Positions 8,231 through 23,820 of a stretch of DNA of 64,000 nt are shown here, one piece after another (positions within the stretch are counted from its first letter, which is position 1; the number at the start of each line of letters is the position of its first letter). The translations under genes and the position numbers were made by a program. The notes below the pieces were generated by a model, which did no database searches, was not told where the DNA came from, and saw nothing but the letters and a program-made list of their open reading frames with translations. The DNA comes from Herminiimonas fonticola (GTDB lineage: Bacteria > Pseudomonadota > Gammaproteobacteria > Burkholderiales > Burkholderiaceae_D). Location of the stretch: positions 186,001 through 250,000 of the forward strand of contig NZ_PTLZ01000001.1 of the NCBI RefSeq assembly GCF_003293745.1. Direction: 5' to 3'.

Positions 8231-9861
8231 CGCAGGATTTCGAAAAACGAACCCGGGATTTGATCGACAGTCTCAAGGCTATCTGCGCCGCCTATGGCCT
8301 CGGTAACGACGGCAACGAATTTAAGATCATCACCCAGGTTTTTCTCTATAAATTTCTAAACGACAAATTCGCGTTTGAAGCCAAGAAAATCCGACCCGCA
8401 CTGGCGAAGGTTGATAAATGGGAACAGGCTCTTGCCAGCCTAAGTGCAGATGAATATGGGAAATTACTACGACGGATGGGACCGGAAACCGCTCGCCTGA
8501 AACCCGAGCACTTCATTGCCCATCTGTGGAATCGTCAAACCACACCGGAATTTGCCAAGCTTTTTGACGACACCTTGCGTGATATCGCCATCAGCAACAA
8601 CGACATCTTCGCTGTCAAAACTGATGGCGGCACGAAAATCACTCTGTTTGACCGCGTCAGTGAATTCATTACCGATTCGTCCAAACGTGATGCCTTCTGC
8701 CGCGCCGTCATCAACAAACTAGGCGACTTCAGCTTCGAACGCATCTTTGACGAGAAATACGACTTCTACGCTGCTCTTTTTGAGTATCTAATCAAGGACT
8801 ACAACAAAGACAGCGGCGGAAAATACGCTGAGTACTATACGCCGCATGCCGTGGCCAAGATCATGGCCGCCATTCTGGTGCCAGATAACCGGCGCGGCAA
8901 AGTCAGCAATGTGAGCTGTTACGACCCTTCGGCCGGCTCCGGCACGCTTTTGATGAATATTGCGCACGCTATCGGCGAGCAACGCTGCAGCATCTACTCG
9001 CAGGACATCTCGCAAAAGTCCTCCAGCCTGCTACGTCTGAACCTGATTCTCAACAATCTGGTGCACTCCATCCCCAACATCATCCAGGGCAACACCATGC
9101 TCCACCCCTACCACCGGGAAGGCAAGGCGCTCAAGAAGTTTGATTACATCGTCAGTAATCCGCCATTCAAGATGGATTTCTCAGATTTTAAGAAGGAACT
9201 GGATACCAAAGAGCATCGGGAGCGCTTCTTTGCAGGAGTGCCCAATATTCCGAAGCAGGCGGTGGGCAAAATGGCCATCTACCAACTCTTTATGCAGCAC
9301 ATCATTTATTCCTTGAAGCCCGGCGGTAAAGCGGCGGTGGTGGTCCCTACAGGCTTCATTACGGCACAAAGCGGTATTGACAAACGCATACGCCAGCATC
9401 TTGTTGATAACAAGATGCTGGCTGGCGTAGTCTCTATGCCCAGCAACATTTTCGCCACCACCGGCACCAACGTCTCCATCTTGTTTATCGACGCCGCCAA
9501 CAAAGCTGATGTGGTGCTGATCGATGCATCCGGCCTTGGCACCAAGGTCAAGGACGGCAAGAACCAGAAAACGCTACTTTCCACCGAGGAAGAAGATCGC
9601 ATCATCGCTACCTTCAATGCCAAGCTGGCGATGGAGAATTTCTCGATAGCAGTGAGTTACGAGGAGATCGCCGCCAAGAATTACTCCTTGAGCGCCGGGC
9701 AGTATTTCGAAGTGAAGATCGAATACAGCGATCTAACACCAGCGCAGTTTGCCGCGAAGATGCAGGGGTTCAACAAACGACTGAATACCCTTTTCAAGGA
9801 GTCAGCGGCGCTGGAACAGGAAATCAAAAAACAGTTAGCGGGAGTGGCTCTGAATGAGTAA
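8224..9861 (+). CDS. hsdM: Type I restriction enzyme, M (methyltransferase) subunit
   Basis: A 545-residue adenine-N6 DNA methyltransferase subunit. Residues 1-150 are the helical HsdM N-terminal domain; the catalytic domain has 'YYTPHAVAKIM' (about 204-214), the S-adenosylmethionine motif 'DPSAGSG' (234-240) and the catalytic 'NPPF' (312-315). It uses a TTG start inside the end of hsdR, so its translation is probably coupled to hsdR. It overlaps hsdS by eight bases. With HsdS it methylates the host site; with HsdR added it restricts unmodified DNA. Confidence 0.96.
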   Translation: MVTQDFEKRTRDLIDSLKAICAAYGLGNDGNEFKIITQVFLYKFLNDKFAFEAKKIRPALAKVDKWEQALASLSADEYGKLLRRMGPETARLKPEHFIAHLWNRQTTPEFAKLFDDTLRDIAISNNDIFAVKTDGGTKITLFDRVSEFITDSSKRDAFCRAVINKLGDFSFERIFDEKYDFYAALFEYLIKDYNKDSGGKYAEYYTPHAVAKIMAAILVPDNRRGKVSNVSCYDPSAGSGTLLMNIAHAIGEQRCSIYSQDISQKSSSLLRLNLILNNLVHSIPNIIQGNTMLHPYHREGKALKKFDYIVSNPPFKMDFSDFKKELDTKEHRERFFAGVPNIPKQAVGKMAIYQLFMQHIIYSLKPGGKAAVVVPTGFITAQSGIDKRIRQHLVDNKMLAGVVSMPSNIFATTGTNVSILFIDAANKADVVLIDASGLGTKVKDGKNQKTLLSTEEEDRIIATFNAKLAMENFSIAVSYEEIAAKNYSLSAGQYFEVKIEYSDLTPAQFAAKMQGFNKRLNTLFKESAALEQEIKKQLAGVALNE

Positions 9862-11077
9862 CTTGCTTACCACCATCGGGAGTATCGCTGATATTTTTGA
9901 TGGCCCGCACGCAACGCCCCTTAAAACTGGTATCGGCCCGTTTTTCTTGAGCATTTCTAGTCTGGAAAACGGACGACTTGACCTATCCAAATCGGCTCAC
10001 CTTGGAGAAGAAGATTTTAAGAAATGGGCAAAGCGAGTCACTCCACGAAAGGGTGATCTGCTGTTTTCTTATGAAACTCGATTGGGCGAATCAGCCCTGA
10101 TGCCTGGTGGTATCAGGGCATGTTTGGGCCGTCGCATGGGGTTGCTGCGACCTCGGTCAGACAAGGTAATTCCTGAGTACCTTCTCTACGCATATCTATC
10201 TCCAGCATTTCAGCAAACCATTGTTGCCAATACCATCACAGGCGCCACTGTTAATCGAATTGCGCTGAATGAGATGCCTAATTTCCCGATACGGATACCA
10301 GGATTAGAAGAGCAAAAGAAAGTCGCAGGGTTGCTTAAGGATCTCGATGCCATGATCGACTGCAACAACAGCATCAACTCCGAACTGGAGGCGATGGCCA
10401 AGACGCTGTACGGCTACTGGTTCGTGCAGTTCAACTTTCCCGACGCCAACGGCAAACCCTACAAATCCAACGGCGGCAAGATGGTCTACAACTCCACGCT
10501 GAATCGCGAGATCCCGGCGGGCTGGAAAGATAAGCAGTTGAGCCAAATAGCAAACATCACGATGGGAACCTCACCTTCAGGCGACTCCTTGAATAACTCT
10601 GGCGACGGAGTCGAATTTTTTCAAGGTTCCACTGACTTTGGCTGGCAATTTCCTACTGTGCGTCAGTACACAACTCAGCCTGCGCGAATGGCAAAGCGCG
10701 GTGACATTCTGTTGAGTGTTCGCGCACCGGTTGGGGACTTAAATGTTGCACATATTGATTGTTGCATTGGGCGTGGCTTGGCTGCACTGAACAGTCGAGA
10801 CGGATTTGACGGTTTTTTGTTTTACGTGATGCAGTATCTCAAGACGATATTTGATCGGCGAAACGGTGAGGGGACCACATTTGGTTCGATTACAAAGGAT
10901 GATTTGCATTCTTTGCCACTAGCTTACCCGCCCTCTGATTTGCTGAAGAAATACAATGACATTGTGTCTAGATACAACCAGATGATCTTTACTCGAAGCA
11001 TGGGAAACCAGAAACTCGCCCAACTTCGTGACTGGCTCTTGCCTCTACTGATGAATGGCCAAGTAACGGTGAAGTGA
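9854..11077 (+). CDS. hsdS: Type I restriction enzyme, S (specificity) subunit
   Basis: A 407-residue HsdS with the usual two target-recognition domains (about residues 1-145 and 215-355) separated by and followed by coiled-coil conserved regions. The first spacer includes 'PGLEEQKKVAGLLKDLDAMID' in part and 'ELEAMAKTLYGYWFVQF'; the C-terminus has 'QKLAQLRDWLLPLLMNGQ', typical of the family. The ATG overlaps the hsdM stop. The recognised DNA sequence cannot be deduced. A bidirectional terminator at 11115-11141 separates it from the convergent gyrB. Confidence 0.95.
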   Translation: MSNLLTTIGSIADIFDGPHATPLKTGIGPFFLSISSLENGRLDLSKSAHLGEEDFKKWAKRVTPRKGDLLFSYETRLGESALMPGGIRACLGRRMGLLRPRSDKVIPEYLLYAYLSPAFQQTIVANTITGATVNRIALNEMPNFPIRIPGLEEQKKVAGLLKDLDAMIDCNNSINSELEAMAKTLYGYWFVQFNFPDANGKPYKSNGGKMVYNSTLNREIPAGWKDKQLSQIANITMGTSPSGDSLNNSGDGVEFFQGSTDFGWQFPTVRQYTTQPARMAKRGDILLSVRAPVGDLNVAHIDCCIGRGLAALNSRDGFDGFLFYVMQYLKTIFDRRNGEGTTFGSITKDDLHSLPLAYPPSDLLKKYNDIVSRYNQMIFTRSMGNQKLAQLRDWLLPLLMNGQVTVK

Positions 11078-11114
11078 TGCTAATTCTGGTTTAAGAGCTT
11101 CCCGCCTAGAAAAC

Positions 11115-11141
11115 AAAAAAGACCTTTACGAGGTCTTTTTT
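11115..11141. terminator. Bidirectional rho-independent terminator between hsdS and gyrB
   Basis: An 11-base stem (AAAAAAGACCT / AGGTCTTTTTT) around a five-base loop, with A and T tracts on the two sides. It can serve both convergent operons. Confidence 0.85.
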
Positions 11142-11182
11142 GTTTATGTGTGAATGTTTCAAATATTCCAAGGCCTACATCA

Positions 11183-14043
<2,861 letters not shown>

Positions 14044-15150
14044 TCAAATACGCATCGGCATGACGACGTATTTGAAGTCTGCATTGTCCGGCACCGTGAT
14101 CAATGCGGATGAATTGGCATCACCCAAAGCGATGTTGATGCTGTCGCCTTTGAGGTTGTTCAATACATCCAGCAGATAGGTCACGTTGAAGCCGATATCG
14201 ACGCTATCGCCGCCGTAATCGATTTCGATTTCTTCGACTGCTTCTTCCTGGTCGGCATTGGTGGAGCTGATCTTCATGCTGCCTGGGCTCATGATGCAAC
14301 GCACACCTTTGAACTTGTCGGACGTCATGATCGCAGCGCGTTGCAGCGAACGCAGCAAGGCATCGCGGCCGATCGTGAAATTGTTCTTGTAACCCTTAGG
14401 TACGACGCGGGTGTAATCCGGGAACTTGCCTTCAACCAGTTTGGAGATCAGTTCGATGTCGCCGAAGGTGAGCTTGACTTGGTTGTTGGCGATCTCAAGA
14501 TCGACAGGCTGGTCGGTATCTTCCAGCAGGCGTTGCAATTCGATAATCGTTTTGCGCGGGATGATGACTTCCTGGCGCGCAAATTCCTGATCGGTCTCAA
14601 CCTGGCAGAAGGCCAGACGGTGACCGTCGGTTGCAACTGCGATGACGTTCTTGCCATCAACGACGAGCAACAAACCATTCAGGTAATAACGAATGTCTTG
14701 CTGCGCCATCGAGAAGTGCACCATGTTGAAAAGGTGCTTCAATGTTTTTTGCGGCAGCGTAACTTTGGCGTTGTATTGCTCGGCTTGCGCAACGGTTGGG
14801 AATTCTTCCGCCGCCAGTGTTTGCAAAGCAAAACGCGACTTGCCCGATTGCACGGTCATGCGTTTGTTGGCAAGTGTCAGCGAGACGTCGCCGGAATCCG
14901 GCAGGGCGCGCAAAATGTCGAGCAGCTTGCGTGCTGCGACAGTGGTGGAAGCAACTTCGTTGCCGCTGCCGACTTGTGCGTGCGTGGTGATCTGCACTTC
15001 GATATCAGTCGACAGGAATGAAACGCGCTCGCCATCCTTGCGTATGAGGATATTGGCCAGAATCGGCAATGTGTGCCGACGCTCGACAATACCACTCACA
15101 ATCTGCAGCGGACGTAGCAGCGCGTCACGTTGGGTTTTGACCAATTGCAT
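14044..15150 (-). CDS. dnaN: DNA polymerase III beta sliding clamp
   Basis: A 368-residue clamp subunit when started at the ATG giving 'MQLVKTQRDALLRPLQIVSGIVERRHTLP', which is the family's usual N-terminus; the longer open frame upstream is non-coding. Family marks include 'LPILANILI', 'FLSTDIEVQI', 'MTVQSGKSRFAL', 'VATDGHRLAFC', 'IIPRKTIIEL' and the C-terminal 'YVVMPMRI'. It forms the ring that tethers DNA polymerase to DNA. It lies downstream of dnaA, separated by a 397-base region with DnaA boxes. Confidence 0.98.
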   Translation of the reverse strand: MQLVKTQRDALLRPLQIVSGIVERRHTLPILANILIRKDGERVSFLSTDIEVQITTHAQVGSGNEVASTTVAARKLLDILRALPDSGDVSLTLANKRMTVQSGKSRFALQTLAAEEFPTVAQAEQYNAKVTLPQKTLKHLFNMVHFSMAQQDIRYYLNGLLLVVDGKNVIAVATDGHRLAFCQVETDQEFARQEVIIPRKTIIELQRLLEDTDQPVDLEIANNQVKLTFGDIELISKLVEGKFPDYTRVVPKGYKNNFTIGRDALLRSLQRAAIMTSDKFKGVRCIMSPGSMKISSTNADQEEAVEEIEIDYGGDSVDIGFNVTYLLDVLNNLKGDSINIALGDANSSALITVPDNADFKYVVMPMRI

Positions 15151-15547
15151 AGTTAGATCCTTATCGATGGTTAAACGGATGCGGTATTCATTATTGCCAT
15201 GCGTGTAGCAGACGTGCTGCAACTTGCTTGTTTTACTCGGCCAGCACTTGCTCAATCAGCGCTGGCTTTATTAATTAGCGATCAGCTTTCTTTTTGCGAC
15301 ATTTTCATCGGTGCATCACCCGTAATGGGCAGAATGAAAATGAGGCTCTTTTTACTGAATCGGCACTGATAATTAAACCTGTAAACAACAACCCGTATTT
15401 TGACAGAAAGACCCGCCTAAAAGCCGGTTCGGCGCTATTTTGTGCCGCATCTTTCTGTCTTACTACTTATTCACTTGCTATCCACAACTTATACCGAGGA
15501 TATCCACAAAGTTATCCACAGGCTGATAGGCAGCGAGTTTTTGCTCA
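15151..15547. other. Candidate oriC / DnaA-binding region between dnaN and dnaA
   Basis: 397 bases between dnaN and dnaA. It has one perfect DnaA box TTATCCACA (15512-15520) and two one-mismatch boxes in the same orientation, CTATCCACA (15478-15486) and ATATCCACA (15500-15508), beside a moderately AT-rich stretch (about 15350-15480). Position between dnaA and dnaN is a common place for bacterial oriC, and the boxes would also allow autoregulation of this operon. The evidence for replication initiation here is position plus boxes only; the inverted repeat at 59.8-61.2 kb has more perfect boxes. Confidence 0.6.
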
Positions 15548-16930
15548 TCAACCTTTTAAAGTTTGCTCCAGCACATGCAATTCATGATTGCATTCCGGAC
15601 TCTTGCCACGGTCGGCGGCGATCTTGCGAACCGCGTGCAAAACCGTCGTATGGTCGCGACCGCCGAACAGTTCGCCGATTTCCGGCAAGCTCTTTTGCGT
15701 TAATTCTTTGGCAAGGTACATCGCAATCTGGCGTGGCCGCGCAATATTCGCAGGACGCTTTTTGGAGTACATATCCGCCACTTTGATATTGAAAAAATCG
15801 GCGACAGTCTTTTGAATATTTTCGACCGAAATCTGGCGGTTTTGTACAGACAGCAGATCTTTCAGTGCGTCTTTGACAACCTCAATCGTGATGTCTTTGC
15901 CGTGGAAGCGCGAATACGCAAGGATCTTGCGCAAGGCGCCTTCCAGCTCACGGACGTTGGAACGTAAATGTTTGGCAACGAAAAACGCGACGTCATCGGA
16001 GAAGGTCACGCCTTCCTGGACGGCTTTTTTAAGCAGGATCGCGACGCGCATTTCCAGCTCTGGCGGTTCGACGGCGACCGTCAAACCCGAATCGAAACGT
16101 GAAATCAGGCGGTCATCCATGCCCGAAATTTCTTTCGGATAGGTATCGCTGGTGATGATGATTTGTTTCTTTGCTGCAATCAAAGCTTCGAACGCGTAGA
16201 AGAATTCTTCCTGCGTGCGGCTCTTGCCGCCAAAGAATTGAATGTCGTCAATCAGCAACAGATCGAGCGAGTGGTAGTAACGCTTGAAATCGTCAAAACC
16301 CTTGCGCTGGTAAGCAGTCACTACGTCACGAACGTACTGTTCTGCGTGGATGTAGCGAATCTTGACGTTGGGATTGTCAGCCAGAACCTGATTGCCGATG
16401 GCGTGAATCAAATGGGTTTTACCCAGACCGACACCGCCATATAAGAACAGCGGGTTATACGAACTACCAGGATTATTCGCCACCTGGATCGCGGCAGCGC
16501 GTGCCAATTGATTAGCTTTACCAGTAACGAAACTGTCAAATGTCAGCGCTGTATTAATACGGCTTTGATCGCGACGCGGTGTGTGGTCGGTGGCGTTGGA
16601 CGGAATCGGCTCCAGCACATTGGACGGCACTTCGTCGGATTGACTTGGCGCAACACTGGATTGCGAAGCCGGCTTCTTGGCCACATTCAAACGCGGGTCG
16701 AGTACAAACTGGACATCGACCGGCTCTTCCCAAAACTGGGCGGCGAGGCTGGTGATACGGCTGGCGAACTGGGTTTTGACCCAATCCAGCTTGAAACGAT
16801 TCGGCGCGGCAATCCGCAAGGTACCGTCCTCGTAATCGAGCGGCGCCAGTGGTTTGATCCACGCACTATATTGTTGAGGCGTCAACTCCTGCTCCAACTG
16901 GGCGGAGCAGGTCTGCCAGAAATTTTCCAT
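15548..16930 (-). CDS. dnaA: Chromosomal replication initiator protein DnaA
   Basis: A 460-residue DnaA. Domain I (1-80, '[25 protein letters not shown]'), a short variable linker (80-125), the AAA+ domain with Walker A 'GGVGLGKTH' (165-173) and Walker B 'LLIDDIQF', and the DNA-binding domain with the signature '[11 protein letters not shown]' near the C-terminus. It binds DnaA boxes and opens the origin. It is the first gene of a leftward dnaA-dnaN-gyrB set and is divergent from rpmH. Confidence 0.98.
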   Translation of the reverse strand: MENFWQTCSAQLEQELTPQQYSAWIKPLAPLDYEDGTLRIAAPNRFKLDWVKTQFASRITSLAAQFWEEPVDVQFVLDPRLNVAKKPASQSSVAPSQSDEVPSNVLEPIPSNATDHTPRRDQSRINTALTFDSFVTGKANQLARAAAIQVANNPGSSYNPLFLYGGVGLGKTHLIHAIGNQVLADNPNVKIRYIHAEQYVRDVVTAYQRKGFDDFKRYYHSLDLLLIDDIQFFGGKSRTQEEFFYAFEALIAAKKQIIITSDTYPKEISGMDDRLISRFDSGLTVAVEPPELEMRVAILLKKAVQEGVTFSDDVAFFVAKHLRSNVRELEGALRKILAYSRFHGKDITIEVVKDALKDLLSVQNRQISVENIQKTVADFFNIKVADMYSKKRPANIARPRQIAMYLAKELTQKSLPEIGELFGGRDHTTVLHAVRKIAADRGKSPECNHELHVLEQTLKG

Positions 16931-17273
16931 TGAATCGTCTACTTGAATTGGTACAGGGGTATTGCGTTGCTGCCCTTGGGTGGTCTATTTATATGCCTGG
17001 TGGCATGCCACGCGTTGGCCTATTCTAACCCGAGCGGCCAGAGTTATCCACAGGCCTGGCGCTTATTTCATCAAGTAATTATCAGGCAACAAAGCGGCGC
17101 AATTGCGCTAAGTGATTGACAGGGAAGCGGAAAATGCTGTCTAATTCAGGGTTCACTACCCAGGGTGTTGGTATTTGTGTTGTCGCCGTACGGCTCAGCA
17201 TGCACCAGCTGCCAGAGATTTGGCGATGGGCGCGTGACTTCCGATTTATTATTTGCTGATTAGCGAGACCAAC
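16931..17273. other. Divergent dnaA / rpmH control region
   Basis: 343 bases containing the promoters of dnaA (leftward) and rpmH (rightward). A perfect DnaA box TTATCCACA lies at 17045-17053, fitting DnaA autoregulation or an origin-proximal site. Gene direction switches here, from leftward on one side to rightward on the other. Confidence 0.65.
17116..17145 (+). promoter_or_regulatory. Candidate sigma-70 promoter for rpmH
   Basis: TTGACA at 17116-17121 and TCTAAT at 17140-17145, spaced by 18 bases, about 130 bases before the rpmH start codon. Recognised by eye only. Confidence 0.45.
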
Positions 17274-17408
17274 ATGAAACGTACTTACCAACCTTCCGTC
17301 GTACGCCGCAAGCGCACCCATGGCTTCCGTGTCCGTATGGCAACCCGCGGTGGCCGCGCTGTGCTTAACGCACGCCGCGCCAAAGGCCGCAAACGCCTCG
17401 CTGCTTAA
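17274..17408 (+). CDS. rpmH: 50S ribosomal protein L34
   Basis: A 44-residue L34, the exact usual length. It starts '[22 protein letters not shown]' in part and ends '[11 protein letters not shown]', both diagnostic. It is highly basic and sits in the bacterial large ribosomal subunit. It is too short to be prominent in ORF calling but the position directly upstream of rnpA is the conserved arrangement. Only nine bases separate it from the rnpA start. Confidence 0.98.
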   Translation: MKRTYQPSVVRRKRTHGFRVRMATRGGRAVLNARRAKGRKRLAA

Positions 17409-17417
17409 GCGAATGGC

Positions 17418-17828
17418 GTGACCGGCGATCGTTCGCTCGACTTTGCACGCGATCGGCGGATCGTTAAAACGGATGAATTTTCATCCGTTTTTCGTTTGCG
17501 ACCCGTGTATCGTACCGCGCATTTCGTACTTTATACGCGTGCTACCGATTTGCCGCACGCCCGTTTGGGCGTGGTCGCTGCCAAACGCCTCGCGCCTCGC
17601 GCCGTGACGCGCAATACGATCAAACGCGTGACGCGTGAACTGTTTCGACAAACGGCATTGCCGTCCATCGATTGCATCGTTCGCCTGTCGCACTCTGTCA
17701 ATACGAAAAAAGGGCCTGCCACCACGGCCAGCCTGAAAGTCGCATTGAGAGAAGAATTAACACGACTGTTTGCTTCACAAAACCGGCCTCAGAATTTGAC
17801 GCCGACTTTGCCGGAAGGGCAAAAATGA
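17418..17828 (+). CDS. rnpA: Ribonuclease P protein component
   Basis: A 136-residue basic protein that assists the RNA subunit of RNase P in tRNA 5'-end maturation. The N-terminus has '[18 protein letters not shown]', and '[29 protein letters not shown]' (quoted in parts) contains the RNR motif region that binds RNase P RNA. A GTG start is used. The gene sits between rpmH and yidD, and its stop overlaps the yidD start (ATGA). Confidence 0.96.
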   Translation: MTGDRSLDFARDRRIVKTDEFSSVFRLRPVYRTAHFVLYTRATDLPHARLGVVAAKRLAPRAVTRNTIKRVTRELFRQTALPSIDCIVRLSHSVNTKKGPATTASLKVALREELTRLFASQNRPQNLTPTLPEGQK

Positions 17829-18091
17829 AGACCATCCTGTTATTACTGGTACGCGCTTATCAGTTGGGCATCAGCCCCTTCCTCGGGCAGAATTGCCGCT
17901 TTTATCCAAGCTGCTCCGCTTATGCCATGGAAGCCATTGGCGAGTATGGCGCCTTGAAGGGCAGCTTTATGGCGACCAAACGTCTGTGCAAATGTCATCC
18001 GTGGCATCCCGGCGGCCATGATCCGGTGCCAAAAAAATCGTCATCCGAAAAAACTACTTCTACAACCGCTTGCGGTTGCGGCCATTCCTGA
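17825..18091 (+). CDS. yidD: Membrane protein insertion efficiency factor YidD
   Basis: An 88-residue protein starting at the ATG that overlaps the rnpA stop by four bases. It has the family marks '[15 protein letters not shown]', '[11 protein letters not shown]' and '[13 protein letters not shown]', followed by a Lys/Ser/Thr tail with a terminal 'CGCGHS'. YidD is a small peripheral inner-membrane protein that assists YidC-dependent insertion. The next gene is yidC, 18 bases downstream. Confidence 0.96.
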   Translation: MKTILLLLVRAYQLGISPFLGQNCRFYPSCSAYAMEAIGEYGALKGSFMATKRLCKCHPWHPGGHDPVPKKSSSEKTTSTTACGCGHS

Positions 18092-18109
18092 TTACTGATT
18101 AAGACACTT

Positions 18110-19819
18110 ATGGATATCAAACGTACCGTCCTGTGGGTTATTTTCTCGTTCTCGTTGTTGATGCTGTGGGATAACTACAATCGTTATACCGGCAAGCCAT
18201 CGATTTTCTTCGATAACAAAACCACACAACAAGCCGCGACACCTGCAGCTGCGGGCGACAATGCCGCCAAGCCTGCCGCCGATGTACCAACCGCTACCAC
18301 TGCAACAACGAGTGGCGCGAACAGCACTGGCGTACCGACCGGTGGCGTTGCACCATCCAAAAGTGAAGTGATCACTATCACTACCGATCTGATCAAGGTC
18401 GATATCGATACCGCCGGCGGTGAAGTTCGTCGTCTGGAATTGTTGAAGCATCACGAAAGCAGCAACAACAGCCAGAACGTTGTGCTGTTCGACGTCAATG
18501 ATCAACACACTTACCTCGGCCAAACCGGCTTGATCGGTGGCGCATATCCAAATCACAAATCACTGTTCACCGCTGTACCAGGTGCGCGCACACTGGATAA
18601 CGCTGATCAAGTGCAATTGGTTTTGCAGTCCGAGCAACAAGGCGTCAAGCTGATCAAAACGTTCACCTTCAAACGTGGTGAATACAAGGTCGATGTCAAA
18701 CATGATGTCGTCAATAACACCAATGCACCGATCAACCCATCGCTGTACATGCAATTGGTACACGACGGCACTGCACACGCCGGCGGCTCGATGTTCATGG
18801 CTTCGACCTTTACTGGCCCAGCAATTTACACCGATACCGACAAGTTCCAGAAAGTCACTTTCGAGTCGATCGAAAAAGGCAAGGACGAACACGCATTGAA
18901 AGGCGACAGCGGCTGGATCGCGCTGGTGCAGCATTACTTTGTTTCGGCATTCGTACCTGCAGACAAAGCACCGCGCGAATACTTCACCAAGAAGCTGGCG
19001 ACCAATCTGTATGCAGTCGGCACCATCCTGCCTATCGGCACAGTGGCACCGGGCGCAACGGCTTCGATGGACGCTACGCTGTACTCAGGTCCGCAAGAAT
19101 CGAAACGCCTGGAAGCAGTTGCTCCCGGCTTTGAATTGGTCAAAGACTATGGCTGGTTGACGATTATCGCTAAACCGATTTTCTGGTTGATGATTCAGAT
19201 TCATCAAATCCTCGGCAACTGGGGTTGGACCATTATCGTTCTGACGATTGTCATCAAGCTCGCGTTCTTCCCATTGTCGGCAGCAGGTTATCGCAGCATG
19301 GCGAAGATGAAGCTAGTCACGCCTAAGATGACCGACATCCGTACCCGCTTCAAAGGCGATCCGCAAAAAATGAATGCGGCGATGATGGAGCTGTACAAGA
19401 AAGAGAAGATCAATCCTATCGGCGGTTGCTTCCCGATGATCGTGCAAATCCCGGTCTTCATTTCGCTGTACTGGGTCTTGCTGGCCAGCGTGGAAATCCG
19501 TAATGCATCGTGGTTGTGGGTACATGATTTGGCTTCACCGGATATTCTGTTCGGCGCATATAACATCTTCGGTTTCCATCTGACGATTGGTATCTTGCCT
19601 ATCCTGATGGCGATCTCGATGTTCATTCAAACCAAGTTGAATCCGACACCTCCTGATCCGATTCAAGCTAAGGTCATGATGTGGATGCCTATTGTGTTCT
19701 CGATCATGTTCTTCTTCTTCCCGGCTGGTCTGGTGCTGTACTGGGTAGTCAACAACATCCTGTCGATCGCACAGCAATGGGTGATCAATAACAAACTCGT
19801 GGGCAAAGTCGCAAGCTAA
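18110..19819 (+). CDS. yidC: Membrane protein insertase YidC
   Basis: A 569-residue insertase of the Gram-negative type. It has an N-terminal signal-anchor helix ('[17 protein letters not shown]'), an Ala/Thr-rich linker, a large periplasmic beta domain (about 80-340) and five C-terminal membrane helices with '[13 protein letters not shown]', '[18 protein letters not shown]' and '[19 protein letters not shown]'. It inserts and folds inner-membrane proteins alone or with SecYEG. A strong terminator (19859-19889) follows. Confidence 0.98.
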   Translation: MDIKRTVLWVIFSFSLLMLWDNYNRYTGKPSIFFDNKTTQQAATPAAAGDNAAKPAADVPTATTATTSGANSTGVPTGGVAPSKSEVITITTDLIKVDIDTAGGEVRRLELLKHHESSNNSQNVVLFDVNDQHTYLGQTGLIGGAYPNHKSLFTAVPGARTLDNADQVQLVLQSEQQGVKLIKTFTFKRGEYKVDVKHDVVNNTNAPINPSLYMQLVHDGTAHAGGSMFMASTFTGPAIYTDTDKFQKVTFESIEKGKDEHALKGDSGWIALVQHYFVSAFVPADKAPREYFTKKLATNLYAVGTILPIGTVAPGATASMDATLYSGPQESKRLEAVAPGFELVKDYGWLTIIAKPIFWLMIQIHQILGNWGWTIIVLTIVIKLAFFPLSAAGYRSMAKMKLVTPKMTDIRTRFKGDPQKMNAAMMELYKKEKINPIGGCFPMIVQIPVFISLYWVLLASVEIRNASWLWVHDLASPDILFGAYNIFGFHLTIGILPILMAISMFIQTKLNPTPPDPIQAKVMMWMPIVFSIMFFFFPAGLVLYWVVNNILSIAQQWVINNKLVGKVAS

Positions 19820-19858
19820 ACTCTTTGCTTCACTATCGATAACGAATTGTTGTTATCA

Positions 19859-19889
19859 AAAAAAGCCCGTGCAATTACACGGGCTTTTT
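19859..19889 (+). terminator. Rho-independent terminator after yidC
   Basis: Eleven-base stem (AAAAGCCCGTG / CACGGGCTTTT) with a six-base loop and T tract, 40 bases after the yidC stop and before the mnmE start. Confidence 0.85.
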
Positions 19890-19925
19890 GTTGCGCTCAC
19901 CATTCAAACCGTTTATAAATTACAC

Positions 19926-21326
19926 ATGACATTTGACTCCTCCCCCATCGCAGCAATCGCGACCGCACCAGGTCGCGGCGGCATCGGCGTCGTACGCGTC
20001 TCCGGCAAAAATCTTTCCAGTGTAATGACCGCGGTATGCGGCGCAGACAAGGGCTCATCCCTGCAAGCGCGCCATGCCACGTATTTAGACTTCCTCAATA
20101 CCGATGGCAGCGTCATCGATCAAGGTCTCGCGATCTACTTCAAGGCACCGCATTCGTACACCGGCGAAGATGTATTGGAGCTGCAAGGCCACGGCGGACC
20201 AGTCGTACTGCAAATGCTGCTGACACGCTGCCTTGAGGCTGGTGCGGATATCGGTTTGCGCATGGCAGAGCCGGGCGAATTTACGCACCGTGCATTCTTG
20301 AACGACAAGCTGGATCTGGCACAAGCTGAAGGTGTAATCGACTTGATCGAAGCATCGACAGAAGCCGCAGCCAAGTCGGCATCGCAATCGCTGTCGGGCG
20401 CATTCTCCAAAACCATTCAGGATCTGGTCGACAAGATCACCAACCTGCGCATGCTGGTCGAAGCGACGCTGGATTTCCCTGAAGAAGAAATCGACTTCCT
20501 GGAAAAATCCGATGCACGCGGCCAGCTCAACGGCATACGCGAAGCGTTGCAAACGGTATTCAGCCAGGCATCGCAAGGTGCATTGCTGCGCGACGGTTTG
20601 AATATCGTATTGGCCGGTCAACCGAACGTCGGCAAATCATCGTTGCTGAATGCATTGGCAGGCAGCGATATCGCCATCGTCACACCCATCGCCGGCACCA
20701 CACGCGACAAAGTCATAGAGACGATACAGATCGAAGGCATCCCGGTTAACGTCATCGACACCGCCGGCATACGCGATGCCGCCGACGCCGGTGACGAAGT
20801 TGAACGCATAGGCATAGAACGCACCTGGGCCGCAGTGCAAACCGCTGACGTCATCGTGCACATGCTGGACGCCAGCCGCGGCCCGACCAGAGACGATGAA
20901 GAAATCGCTGCGCGCTTCCCGGTCAATGTACCGGTAATGCGCATCTGGAACAAAATCGATTTGTCCGGCCATAGACCAGCCATCGATCGGATGCCGGATG
21001 CAACGCACATCTATTTGTCTGCCACCGATTTACTCGGCATGGATTTATTGCGTGGCGAGTTGCTGCACCTGGTCGGCTGGCAGCAAACCGGTGAGTCCTT
21101 GTATATGGCGCGTGAACGTCATCTGATTGCATTGAAGTCGGCACACGACCATCTGGAAATGGCCGCACAACATGCAGCACACGATAGCGAAGCAACCGAT
21201 CCTGCGCTCGATTTATTCGCAGAAGAATTACGACTGGCGCAAGATCGCTTGAGCAGCATCACCGGTGAATTTACATCGGATGATTTGCTGGGTGTGATTT
21301 TCAGTCGCTTCTGCATCGGCAAGTAA
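19926..21326 (+). CDS. mnmE: tRNA uridine-5-carboxymethylaminomethyl modification GTPase MnmE
   Basis: A 466-residue MnmE (TrmE) when started at the ATG giving '[24 protein letters not shown]' in part. The N-terminal domain binds formyl-THF; the central G domain has 'GQPNVGKSS' (P-loop), 'DTAG' and 'NKID'; the C-terminus ends in the invariant 'CIGK'. With MnmG it modifies the wobble uridine of certain tRNAs. The upstream in-frame extension is part of the yidC terminator region and is not coding. mnmG is not in the window. Confidence 0.97.
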   Translation: MTFDSSPIAAIATAPGRGGIGVVRVSGKNLSSVMTAVCGADKGSSLQARHATYLDFLNTDGSVIDQGLAIYFKAPHSYTGEDVLELQGHGGPVVLQMLLTRCLEAGADIGLRMAEPGEFTHRAFLNDKLDLAQAEGVIDLIEASTEAAAKSASQSLSGAFSKTIQDLVDKITNLRMLVEATLDFPEEEIDFLEKSDARGQLNGIREALQTVFSQASQGALLRDGLNIVLAGQPNVGKSSLLNALAGSDIAIVTPIAGTTRDKVIETIQIEGIPVNVIDTAGIRDAADAGDEVERIGIERTWAAVQTADVIVHMLDASRGPTRDDEEIAARFPVNVPVMRIWNKIDLSGHRPAIDRMPDATHIYLSATDLLGMDLLRGELLHLVGWQQTGESLYMARERHLIALKSAHDHLEMAAQHAAHDSEATDPALDLFAEELRLAQDRLSSITGEFTSDDLLGVIFSRFCIGK

Positions 21327-21417
21327 TCCTGTTTTAAAAACGTCCGCTGTTGAAATTTCTGCTTTTGAAACGCTCGTGCAGATAGTCAATTTGCCGGGCT
21401 TTTTCCGCAACAAAAAC

Positions 21418-21468
21418 TCAATGTGGCAATCGATAGTAGACTTGCCGGTTGCCACATTGATTTCCCCT
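21418..21468 (+). terminator. Inverted repeat after mnmE, possible terminator
   Basis: TCAATGTGGCAA (21418-21429) and TTGCCACATTGA (21449-21460) are perfect inverse complements with a 19-base loop. Only a short T run follows. It sits between mnmE and icd. Confidence 0.5.
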
Positions 21469-21483
21469 TACACCGCCACGTAG

Positions 21484-23721
<2,238 letters not shown>

Positions 23722-23782
23722 TGTAAGAGCCGTTATGCAAAACCTTAGGTAAGATTTGGTGTGTGCATAGGCCAACGCAATA

Positions 23783-23820
23783 AAAAGCCCTGCTATACGG
23801 AAACGTAAGCGGGGCTTTTC
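23783..23820 (+). terminator. Rho-independent terminator after icd
   Basis: AAAAGCCCTGC pairs with GCGGGGCTTTT (one G-T pair) and is followed by T residues, 60 bases after the icd stop. Confidence 0.8.
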
